Assembly: GCA_019448385.1 (NCBI GenBank)
Contig: JAGTXO010000002.1
Location: 434,001-498,000 of the forward strand
Direction: 5' to 3'
DNA length: 64,000 bases
From: Diacronema lutheri
Lineage: Eukaryota > Haptophyta > Pavlovophyceae > Pavlovales > Pavlovaceae
Below the pieces are notes generated by a model that did no database searches, had not been told where the DNA came from, and saw nothing but the letters and a program-made list of their open reading frames with translations. Shown here in pieces: positions 53,518 through 62,761 of the stretch. The first letter of the stretch is position 1, and each line of letters begins with the position of its first letter. Both the position numbers and the translations under genes were made by a program.

Positions 53518-56500
53518 ATGGCCTTCGTGAAGAAGCTGGTTTGCTTGGGAGACGAGGGCGTCGGCAAGGCAGAGCTGCTGGGCGCGCTGCGGGCCGATGT
53601 ATGCCCGGCGCGCTTGGTGCCCAACCAAGTTGGCGCGTACGCCGGGACGATCACTCTCGACGGCGGCGCGCCTTCCGAGCCAGGCAAAGCCGACGCGCTC
53701 GAGGCGTGGGTCAGCGATGGTGTGATCGCCTCGCGCGTGCGCTCCTTCTATCGAACGGCCGACGTGGTCGTCCTGGCGTATGATACGACAAGCTTCGCCA
53801 CATTTGCGTCGCTCCGCGAGCGCTGGCTTCCCGAGGTGCTCCACGGCCTGCCGCCCAGCTGCCACGGCGTGATACTCGTCGGACTGCGCGCCGAGCGCAT
53901 CGCCGAGCGCGCCGTGGCCCACGAGCAGCTCGCCGAGCTGGCGAGCCTGCACCTGCTACCTTTCTTGGAAGTGTCCGCGAGTGATGGTCTCAACATCCAC
54001 CTGCTCAAGCGCCTCCTCGCCGTCATGCTGGCGAACGTGCGGCCATCGGCGCGAGAGTCGAGGCTCGCCTCCTCGCCGCCGAGTGCTCGGGCGTCGCCGC
54101 GCACCTCACCGGCGCCCAGCCGACGCTTGAGCCGCGCGTCGTCGCGCGAGCCGACTGGCTTTGCCACCGTCACGCCGCTGCCACGTGCGCTCAACGACCC
54201 GGCCGCACCCCCGCCCGAAGCGGCTAGCGGCGCCACCGATGTCACCGAACCGGTGCTGGCGCTCGCCACGGGTTTTCGCGCAGACGGCGGGCTGCAGAGC
54301 CGTGCGGCAGGGCGAGGAGGCGGCGCGTACCCTCTCGGCTTTGAGTCGGCGAGCGCCTCACTGGCCCCGAGTGAGCCATCGTCAGAGAAAGCGTCGGCCA
54401 ACGGCTCGCGCGCTCTCTCGCGCGCAGACTCGCTCTCCGCCGTCTTCGCCTCCGCCGCGCAGTCGTGCGCCTTGTCGCGTGCCGACTCGCTCTCGTCGGC
54501 GTTTGCCTCGGCCGCGCCGTCCCGCTCGCAGTCGTGCGTCGCTTCCGTTGTTGCCGCGTGCGCTGGCTGCTCGACGGCGTGTGCACGCGCGAGCGGCATG
54601 CACGCATGCCCAGGCTCGTGCGGGCCGCATGCGGAGGTCACGCGGGTCGCGGGCGCGGAGGAGACTGTGGCTGAGGTCGTGCCCGCGAAGCACGAGCTAC
54701 CCACGCCGCTCGCCGCACCGTGCGCCGGCGCGGGCGCCGGCGTTGGCGCAGGTGCAGGCGTGTGGCCGTCCCCTCCGCGCCCGCACGAGCAGAAATGGAG
54801 CGAAGGGGCCATGAACGTGGCTGACGCGCCGTCGCGCGCTTCGCTCTGCGCGCCTCGCCCGGCAGCTGACGGCTGCGCACGTGGTGCTGCGCCACAGCCG
54901 CTTGACGACGGGCAGCAACCAGCGCCCGTGCTTCGGAACGTCGCTCTGCTTGGCGCGGCCGCTCACTGCATCGCTTGTGCGTGCGAACTCGGCCGAAGGG
55001 AGCCAATGGGCGCTGCGGTGAGAAGCGCTCCGACGACTGGCACGCCGCGTGGCACCGGGCAGCAGTCGCTCGTCGCATCGGCCACGCCGCCGTCCATGGC
55101 TGCGTGCGACGCCACGTGTGGCAGCGCGTCGCAACCGTATCAAGGCGATGCGCCAATCGAGGATGCGCCGCCATCGCCAGGCCACGCCGTTGCGGCTGAG
55201 CGCGCGCACACACCCACGTGCACAGAGGGCGCGCGCACGCCAGCCGTCTCACCGTGTGCGCGTGCGCTCGCGGACGCCGCCACGCAGACGCCCGAACGGG
55301 ACGCGCGCGCGTCGCCTGCGGCTGGCGTGGCCGGACAAGCGACGTGCGTAGCCGGACTTGCATCGTTTGAGGCTGCGACGGCCGCGCTGGTGAGCGCGGT
55401 CGCTGTGCTCTCTACGGGCCAACTGCCGATCGTCGCATCGCCATCGCCCGTGCGTGCTGAGCCCGCGTCGCATGGGCCGACAGCGTCGCGGCCGGAGGAT
55501 GGGCGCATTGCGGGCGCCTCGTGCGGGGCCGGGCCGTTAGGCCACGCAGGCTCGCAGCCGGCGAGCGATCAGCGGCGCGCGGATTGGGCGGAGAGCGAAC
55601 CGCTACGCGCTGGCCGCCAGCTGCCAGACGCCTGCTCGAGCTCGACGCCACTTCACGCGGCCGTGCCGCCGCACAGCGCCCCCTCCTCGGCGCCGGCACG
55701 CACAGATCGGCGATACACTTTTACTGCGGGCATCGACTGTGCGAGCGGTATGAGTGAGCGGGTCGCGCAGGCGGTGCTGGGTGCAGCCCTCGCAAAGGCC
55801 AAGCGCCGCGGCCCGCCCTTGTCTGCGCCGCCTGCCGTTGGGGCTGGCCGCGCGCCTCACAACGCAGACGCGCACATTCAGCTCACGACGCGTGACGCTG
55901 TGCACGAGGGTGCGCGCAGCTCGGGGCCTGCAAGGTCATCGAGCGTGCCGCCCATCCTCCTCGCGCGGCTCGAGCGCATCGTGTCGCGCGAGCTGCACGG
56001 CCTCGACCGCGCCGCGCTTCGCCGCACGCACCGCTCGGCCGTGAGCACGGAGTGGGACGGGCAGCTGGACGGGCGGGCCCGGGCGCGCGCGTGTGAGGCG
56101 CACCTGCCGCGGGACCGGACGGGCGCGCGCCGCGTCGTCGAGGACGGCGCCGACGCGCGCGAGAGCGTCGAGGCGGCAATCGACGCAGCGCGTGCCGCCT
56201 CTGAGCAGCTGTGCGCAGACGGCGAAGCGGCAGAGTGTACGCGCTGCTCTAACCCGCGGGGCGATTTCACGGCCGGTGCATCGCCGCGCGCAGCCGTCAG
56301 ACCAGAGGCGAGCGATGGGGCGCGAACGGCTGCTCACGAAGAGGGCGTGACCGTATCACGCCGCGCACGCGCCGGCGCCGGCGAGACGCGGCCTGTGGGC
56401 TCGATGGAGGACGCGCGGCGCCGCTCCTCACGTGCGCATGGGCTGCTGCCCGCCGGCGCGCGCTTCAACGCGCGCGCGGCCGCCGCACGCCTTGGGCGCG

Positions 56501-56835
56501 CACGACCTACGCGCGGTCTGCCGGCTGCCCTTGCCGGTGCGTGCGATGAATGGAACGCGGCGCAGCGTGCGATCGCGACACGGCCTGCCGATCTCGACGA
56601 GTGCGCGCGCGCTGCGACTGCGAGCCTGCGTGCGCCCTCCTTCCGTCTGCGCCTCGAGATGACCAAAGGGCGGGTTGGAATCATCGACGTGCGCGAGGGC
56701 ATGGACGTGCCCGCTGCCTCGCGCGAGTTTACAAGGCGGCACGGGCTGCCCGACGAGCTTGCGCGCTCTGTCCAAGTCCTGATCAGGGACCAGCTCGTCA
56801 GCGCATTCCCGCCGCATGGCACCTGTTTAGGCTAG
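53518..56835 (+). CDS. Rab-like protein with degenerate GTPase motifs and a 900-aa disordered tail
   Basis: A 1,105-aa single exon. Residues 1-170 follow the Ras/Rab fold: KLVCLGDEGVGKAELLGAL at the P-loop, FYRTADVVVLAYDTTSFATF in the G3 region, GVILVGLRAE at G4 and FLEVSASDGLNI at G5. Key residues are changed: the P-loop Ser/Thr is Ala, the DxxG of G3 is absent and NKxD is lost, so GTP binding and hydrolysis are doubtful. About 850 Ser/Ala/Pro-rich residues follow without a clear domain. The last 60 residues form a compact unit (GRVGIIDVREGMDVPAASRE, FTRRHGLPDELARSVQVLI) that resembles small C-terminal motifs of scaffold proteins. Its stop overlaps that of the M1 peptidase by 2 bp. Confidence 0.65.
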   Translation: MAFVKKLVCLGDEGVGKAELLGALRADVCPARLVPNQVGAYAGTITLDGGAPSEPGKADALEAWVSDGVIASRVRSFYRTADVVVLAYDTTSFATFASLRERWLPEVLHGLPPSCHGVILVGLRAERIAERAVAHEQLAELASLHLLPFLEVSASDGLNIHLLKRLLAVMLANVRPSARESRLASSPPSARASPRTSPAPSRRLSRASSREPTGFATVTPLPRALNDPAAPPPEAASGATDVTEPVLALATGFRADGGLQSRAAGRGGGAYPLGFESASASLAPSEPSSEKASANGSRALSRADSLSAVFASAAQSCALSRADSLSSAFASAAPSRSQSCVASVVAACAGCSTACARASGMHACPGSCGPHAEVTRVAGAEETVAEVVPAKHELPTPLAAPCAGAGAGVGAGAGVWPSPPRPHEQKWSEGAMNVADAPSRASLCAPRPAADGCARGAAPQPLDDGQQPAPVLRNVALLGAAAHCIACACELGRREPMGAAVRSAPTTGTPRGTGQQSLVASATPPSMAACDATCGSASQPYQGDAPIEDAPPSPGHAVAAERAHTPTCTEGARTPAVSPCARALADAATQTPERDARASPAAGVAGQATCVAGLASFEAATAALVSAVAVLSTGQLPIVASPSPVRAEPASHGPTASRPEDGRIAGASCGAGPLGHAGSQPASDQRRADWAESEPLRAGRQLPDACSSSTPLHAAVPPHSAPSSAPARTDRRYTFTAGIDCASGMSERVAQAVLGAALAKAKRRGPPLSAPPAVGAGRAPHNADAHIQLTTRDAVHEGARSSGPARSSSVPPILLARLERIVSRELHGLDRAALRRTHRSAVSTEWDGQLDGRARARACEAHLPRDRTGARRVVEDGADARESVEAAIDAARAASEQLCADGEAAECTRCSNPRGDFTAGASPRAAVRPEASDGARTAAHEEGVTVSRRARAGAGETRPVGSMEDARRRSSRAHGLLPAGARFNARAAAARLGRARPTRGLPAALAGACDEWNAAQRAIATRPADLDECARAATASLRAPSFRLRLEMTKGRVGIIDVREGMDVPAASREFTRRHGLPDELARSVQVLIRDQLVSAFPPHGTCLG

Positions 56836-59800
56836 GCATGCCACGACTCTAAGACGGCGCAGGTATCCGCGCCGTATGTCTCGACCCAAATCGCCTGCGA
56901 GCGGATCTTGCCCACGACGGCCCGAGTGATGCGGTCGGGCACATTGAGCGTCGGGTTGAGCGCGAGGAAGATCTGCACGTCCTGCGCCATCTCCTCGGAC
57001 GCGAAGCCACTCGCCACGTTGGACAGGACCGAGCTGAATCCAAAAGCGCCGCCGCCGCCGCCCCCCATCGAGACGGTGACCACGTGCGCCTGGCAGAGCA
57101 GCGGCGCGCGGCGCGGAGCCAGTGGCGTGCGGCGGAACGTGCGGTGCGAGGTGGTCGCGAGCGGAGCCAGCGGGGGGCGGGGAGGGGGGTGGGGTGGGTG
57201 TGAGGTGCAGCGCCGCGCATGCGCGCGCGCGCGTGCGAGAAAGAGAGGGCGGGAGAAGAGCGCAGCCGCGCAGCCGCGCGCGTCTTGCCTTCGCGGCCTC
57301 CCACACGATTGGGCGTGCTCGCAGCACCGTCGGATTGTTGGCGAGCATCGCGATCATCGAGCCGAGGTCCTGCGGCCGCGCGATCGTGCCGTTGATGGTG
57401 AGCTCGAGCGTCTTGTTGAGCAGCGCCTCAGTGGGCGCGCGCGCTAGCGCGACAAGGAGCGCGTTGCGGTAGGATGGGTCGTTCTCAGCAAATGGGAGTT
57501 GTGATCGCACGAGCTGCCAGCAACGGCCACTCACGTCAAAGGAAGCGCAGATGGCAAGGCACTGGAAGCGGAGGTCGGGCGGGATCTGTCGGATCGCGCC
57601 GCACTCCGCAGCCGGCGCGTCGAAGCATGGCTGCAGCGCGCGCAGCACCCAAACGCCGACGCGCACGTCGCGCATCGTCGACGCGAGCGAGAGGAGGATT
57701 GGAGGGGCGAGCGCCTCAAGCTGGCTCTTGATCGTTCGCACCCCCATGCTGAGCGAGGAAGCGGATGCGCCGTGCGCACCATGTCCGGCGAGCACGCCGC
57801 TCGGCGGCATCGCGAGCAGCGGGTCGAGGCAGCGCCCGATCACCTGCGTGCGCACAAAGCGCTGCAGATCGTCGACGCACCGGCGCGGCACAAGCTCGAG
57901 GCCCGGTCCGGCGATCAGTCCGGCGGAGCTCGAGCCGGCGAGCACCGCACCGGCGATGAGCGAGTGCAGCGTGTGCAGCCCGATGCTCATCGACTGCCAC
58001 GACTCGTAGCTCGACGTGATGAACGCGGACTCGTGGGCGGTGCGAGTACCGAGAGCGCGCGCGAGCGACAGAATCACGCCCGACAGTCGGCCGTCGAGCG
58101 TGAGCGCGAACGCGTCGTCGATCAGGTTGGCCAGGTCGGCGTCGGAGATGTGGCCCGGCTCGGTTGCGGCCTGCACGAGCCGCGCCCACAGATGCGGCGC
58201 GTAGTTGACGCGATAGTAGCCCGCGCCATTGAAGTTGAGCTTCAGCCAATCAGTGCCGTCGATGTCAAACCCGCCAAACCGCTTCTTCGCCGGAGGGATC
58301 GACAGGAAGGCGGACGACGAGCTGATCTCGCCAATAAGCACCTCGGGCGAGTTTGACGAGTAGTACGAGATCGGCACCCACCAGCTCGACATGTACTCTG
58401 CCTGGTCGCCGCCCGCGTGCCCGTCAAAGGCCATCTGCGTGCGCGTGAGGTCCTGCAAGAACCTCCCCGTCTGCAGAACGACCGCGGAGCCATCGGAGAG
58501 GGTCGTCACCTCGATGAGCGGGTAGCCCGCCTGCGAGAACCACGGCTCGATCAGCTGGTCAATCGGCAGGCCCGTCGCGCTGCTGAGCTGCTGCCACATG
58601 TCCTCGCCACTCGCAGAACCGAACGCGTTCTGTCGCACGTAGCTCGCGAGGCCGGCAACAAACGCGCCCGGCATCCGACGCTCGAGGAAGTCGTGCAGCA
58701 TGAAGATGACGGCGCCCGCCTTGTCGTACGAGATCGCGTCGAAGAGCGACGAGACCGCCGAGTCAGAGCTCACCTCGCCCTGCGCGCGCACCGGGTGTGT
58801 GTCTGGCGAGCCATCAAAGTGAAGAGCGCGCGAAAGGTATTGCACGTGCTGCTGCAGGATTTGAAGTTCGGGCAGCACCAGGTTGGTCACGGCCTGCTCA
58901 AAGTAGTTTGCAAAGCCCTCGTTAAGCCACAGCTCGTCCCACCAGCGCATCGTCACAAGGTTGCCCGTCCACTGCGGGAGGGGCGATGGCGGAGGGAGGA
59001 AAAGGCGTGGCGTGAGCGGAGGTTGGACGCGCGATGGCGGAGGGAGGGAGGGCGTGGCGTGGGCGGAGGTTGGATGCGCGCGCCCGCATGCACGGCGCGC
59101 AGCGCGGTCGCGCCGCGTCGCGCCGCGCGCGCGCCTGGTGTCCGAGCTCGTGCACGACAGTGCATGCAACGGCCTGCCTGTCATGCGGCGCCGACAGCTC
59201 GTCAGCGAGCACGTTGGTTGCGCGATAGGTGATCAGGCCCCAGTTCTCCATCGCGCCGGGCCCAAAGTCGGGGATCGAGACAATGTCGATCTTGGGCAGC
59301 GGGAAGGGCACCTGCAACAGCTCCTCGTACACGTCGAGCGCCTTGGCGGCCACGCTGAGTGCAAAGCGCAGCTTGCTCACTTCGTGCGTCGCGGCAGGCG
59401 CCCATGCGCGCAGCGTCACACCCGACTTTGAGCGCGTCTCGATCGCCTCGAACTCGCCGACCGACAGCGCGAGCAAGTAGGTGGACATACGCGGCGACGT
59501 GTCGAACTCGACCCGACGCAGCCCGACCGGCTCGAGCACTTGGTCGAGCGACACACCGCTCGCGTTGGCCGCGAGCACGTCGGCCTCGGCGACGAGCGGC
59601 CGGCCCTGGCGCAGGCTCTCGTCGGTCTCGGCGTCAACTTGCAACGCGTACCAGCCCAGCGCGGGCATGTTGGAGAGCGCGACGAGCTGCTCGTCGTCTT
59701 TGACGTTGAGCGCGAGCTGGAACGTTGCCTTGAAGCCGGGCTCGTCCCAGCACGGGAAAGTCTCGCGTGCGGACGTGGCCTCATGCTGCGTCGTGGCAAT

Positions 59801-60835
59801 GGAGTGCTCGCGACCGTCGACGCCGACAAAGCTCGAGTGGTAGAGCCCAGTCAGCTTGTCACGCAGCGGGTAGCTGAAGCGCACGTGCAGGTGGGCTGCG
59901 TGCGGCAGCTCGGCGCGCAGCTCCACTTGCAATTGCGCCCACTCCGCGTCGTAGTACGCGACGTGCAGCGCGGTGCAGCTCGTCTCGTTGGCGCAGATGG
60001 CCAGGCCATCAATACTCATCTCGGGCGACGCGTGCAAGATCAGGCAGCGCGGCGACGGGCGCGACACATTCCGCCGCAGCTCGATGGCCACCTTGCCGTA
60101 CACGAGGGCGGGCGGGTGCAGCGAGGAGAGCTCGAGCGTCAAGTTGTACGCAACGGGCACCACGCCCGTCGGCAGGCGATAGCTCGACCACGCGCACACG
60201 TCCGACGCATTCGCGATCACGTGCGGCGCGGACGAGCTCGGCTCGGGCGTGAGCGGCCGGCTGTACTCTGGCCGTTCGGTCGGCGGGCCGTACTCACGGT
60301 CGGTCGGCAGCGAGCGACGGCTCGAGTAGGAGGGCTTGGACGAGGCGCTCTTCGCGTCGTGCAGCGGGGTGAAGGAGGGCATCGGTGCCCATGACATCGG
60401 CTCCATCGCCTTCATCGGCTTCATCGGTTTGAGCGCCTTGAACGGCGGCATCGGCGAGAGCGGCGCCCACGACGTCGGCGCACTCGGCTCGGACGACACG
60501 GGCGAGATCGGCGCTATGGGCGCTCGCAGCTCCCAGTTGGTCTCATCCACCGCAAGCGCCTCGTCTCCCACGCCCAGATCGGCGTGCCGCGAGCCGAGCA
60601 CCGGCAGCACTTGGCCAGCGCCCGCACGCCACGCCACGGCGCACGCAAGCAGCGTCGCGGCCGAGCTGCACAGCGCGATGAGCAGGCCGTTCCGAACGTC
60701 CAGGGAGCGTTCGCCACGCGAGGTCAACGCTCCACGCGGGCGCGCGTCGTGCGCCCGGCCCGCCCCACCGAGCAGCGCCTCCGTGCGCCCCTGCGCCGGC
60801 CAGTCGCCGCTGTCCTCATCGAGCATTTCGTCCAT
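56832..60835 (-). CDS. M1-family membrane aminopeptidase (aminopeptidase N type)
   Basis: Three exons (60835-59135, 58971-57289, 57089-56832) give about 1,213 aa. Both introns (163 and 199 bp) fit only as GC-AG introns, the second with AAG before GCAAGA. A cytosolic tail and a signal anchor (GLLIALCSSAATLLACAVAW, about residues 50-70) make it a type II membrane protein. A stalk with Pro-Met repeats follows. Motifs: substrate-gripping GAMENWGL near 528, the zinc site HELGHQ split by intron 1 and continued by WTGNLV, and the third ligand in LWLNEGFANYFEQ. The C-terminal helical domain is present (FNGAGYYRVNYAPHLW, DRITRAVVGKI). It removes N-terminal residues from peptides outside the cell or in vesicle lumen. 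All catalytic residues are intact. Confidence 0.93.
58985..59095. repeat. Minisatellite-like repeat inside an M1 peptidase intron
   Basis: The word gatggcggagggagg followed by gcgtggcgtgRgcggaggttgga occurs twice, about 52 bp apart, within the first intron, so the intron grew by tandem duplication. Confidence 0.7.
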
Positions 60836-61189
60836 GGTTGACCCGCCGCTTCCCGCTTCCTACGTAATTTTGTCCGTGCGGCCCGCGGCCCAGTGGTGCG
60901 TGCGGCCGTGGGCCCGTGTGCCGTGTGCCGTGAGGACACGCCGCACGCGGCACGCCGCGACGCGGAGCGGCTCGGGCGGGAGCGCAACCCCAGGGAGCGG
61001 AGCGCGAACGGCATTTCGATTTCCAACGCCCGAGCCGCCCTACGCCGAGCAGGGAGCGGAGCGCGAACGGCATTTCGATTTCCGCGCAGGGAGCGGAGCG
61101 CGAACGGCGTTAAGAGCTTGGAAATCGAAATGCCGTTCGCGCTCCGCTCCCTGCTCGGCGTAGGGCGGCCGGGCCTTGGCGGCACGTTC
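60836..61189. repeat. Gene-free gap with a 50-bp inverted repeat and three direct copies
   Basis: The unit cagggagcggagcgcgaac, usually followed by ggcatttcgatttcc, occurs three times on the plus strand near 60990, 61050 and 61087, the last truncated. The arm 61034-61083 is repeated perfectly in inverse at 61120-61169 with a 36-bp loop. A strong hairpin results. No gene is seen in the gap. Confidence 0.88.
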
Positions 61190-62671
61190 TCAGCGCGCGC
61201 TGAGAGCCCGCTCCAGACCCGAGCTCGCGGACGGCGCGTCGCCCATCGACTGGAACGGGTCAGCAATGCTGTACGTCGTGCGCACGTAGGCGGCGTGCGC
61301 GTCGCTCGACTTTGCCAGCGCCGCGTCCGCGTCTGCGCGGCCCGCCTCGACCGTCGCGAGCCAGTCGCGCTGCGCCTGCGCGGCCGAGATGAGCGCGCGA
61401 TTCACGGCGAGGCGCTCGTCGTCGGCGATCGTGTCGACCTCGCGCCGCATCATCGAGGCGAAGCTCATCATGCGCAGCGCGAGAATCTCTGTCACGTCCG
61501 CATCGTTCGACACATCGCACTTGGGGTCGCACCGGTGGCGACCAGTCGCCGGCATGCATTGCGCGCAGAGCGAGTAACGGCACACGCGGCAGTGCGCGCA
61601 CATTGCGCACACGGCGGCGCATTGGTCGCACTGCGCGGCGGCGGCGAGCGCGCCACCAACGCGTGCACCGCCCGGCGCGGCATTGGGAAGGGCCACGCCA
61701 TCGGCCAGCTCAGCGCTCTTACCGCCGCCGCGACGGCGCGACACCCGCGACGGTGGCGGCGGCGGCGCGCCGTTGGATGTGCCCCCGCCACCCAACGATG
61801 GGGCGGCGATGGCGGTGAAGGGCTGGTCAAGGACGCGCTCGAGCGTGCGCGCCACGTCGCACGAGTCGCCGATGCGCAGCGCGCGGTCGCCCGACGGCTC
61901 GCGCGCCGCGACACCGCCGAGGATCAGATGCGAGAAGGCCATGGAGGCCGAGCAGTGCGCCGTCGCGCCAAATACGACGACCGGATGCGCGGAATGGCGG
62001 CCGAGCCAGACGCGCGCGGCGTTGTCGAACGTGGGTGCACGCCGCTTGAACGCCGCCTCCACCTCCTCGAGCAGCGTGCCGTACACGCCGAGCAGCTTGG
62101 AGCGGAGCGTCACGTCGGAGAGCGTCTCACTCAGCAGCCGGCCAAAGACCTCGTCGCCGCCGACGCGGCGCCAGGCGGCGGCGAGGCCCGTGTCGCCATC
62201 GATGCAGCGCTGAATGATCGCGAGCCGCTCGCGGCAGTCGCGCGCCGTCTGGCGCGCGCGCAGCGCGCGCTCGCCAGCGTTGGTCGTCCTGACGGCGTGC
62301 CGCAGAGCGAGCGTCTCAAAGCGCGAGAGCTCGAGCGCCGAGCCGGAGAGCGCGGCGCCCTTCCAGATGGGGAGGAGCATCTCCTGCGAGAGCGTCGCGA
62401 GCGCGCCGAGCAGCGGCTGCGGCAGTGCCGCCCACCGCGCATAGATCTGCGCGGGCGTGCTGCGCCTCGTGCGCGCGGCGCGTTTCAGCTCCGTCACCTC
62501 GGCCAGCGCCGCGCGCAACGGCACGCCGGCGCGCTTGCCGAGCGCGAGCGTGAAATTGAGCACGTCGGACAGATTGAGGAAGTCGGCGATGCGGTACAGC
62601 TGCTCGGCGGGAAGGTGGCCGAGCGACGTCGCGACCACGGCGGTCGTGCCTTTGGCGGCGCGCTTGGGCAT
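61190..62671 (-). CDS. F-box-like protein with Cys-rich zinc-binding stretch
   Basis: A 493-aa single exon. The N terminus LPAEQLYRIADFLNLSDVLN fits the F-box pattern of a Leu-Pro start and spaced hydrophobics, so it may bind Skp1 in an SCF ubiquitin ligase. The middle is helical without a known fold. Near residues 345-395 there is a cysteine-rich zinc-binding cluster, QCDQCAAVCAMCAHCRVC followed by SLCAQCMPATGRHRCDPKC, which could be a B-box, RING-like or ZZ-like finger. The C terminus is helical. No close family is recognised; the F-box call is tentative. Its 3' end abuts the hairpin gap. Confidence 0.55.
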   Translation of the reverse strand: MPKRAAKGTTAVVATSLGHLPAEQLYRIADFLNLSDVLNFTLALGKRAGVPLRAALAEVTELKRAARTRRSTPAQIYARWAALPQPLLGALATLSQEMLLPIWKGAALSGSALELSRFETLALRHAVRTTNAGERALRARQTARDCRERLAIIQRCIDGDTGLAAAWRRVGGDEVFGRLLSETLSDVTLRSKLLGVYGTLLEEVEAAFKRRAPTFDNAARVWLGRHSAHPVVVFGATAHCSASMAFSHLILGGVAAREPSGDRALRIGDSCDVARTLERVLDQPFTAIAAPSLGGGGTSNGAPPPPPSRVSRRRGGGKSAELADGVALPNAAPGGARVGGALAAAAQCDQCAAVCAMCAHCRVCRYSLCAQCMPATGRHRCDPKCDVSNDADVTEILALRMMSFASMMRREVDTIADDERLAVNRALISAAQAQRDWLATVEAGRADADAALAKSSDAHAAYVRTTYSIADPFQSMGDAPSASSGLERALSAR

Positions 62672-62761
62672 GATGATGGCGTCCTTACAAAATTTACGAC
62701 CGGTCGAGTGTCTAGCTGTTCTTCACCGAACCTGTAAGCGTCGTTAGTATTCACCGAACCC
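62672..62761. promoter_or_regulatory. Short AT-richer spacer upstream of the F-box-like gene
   Basis: A 90-bp gap that is unusually AT rich for the window, with a repeated word ttcaccgaacc (62723 and 62751). It must contain the promoter of the gene ending at 61190 and the 3' end of the gene on its right. Confidence 0.35.
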
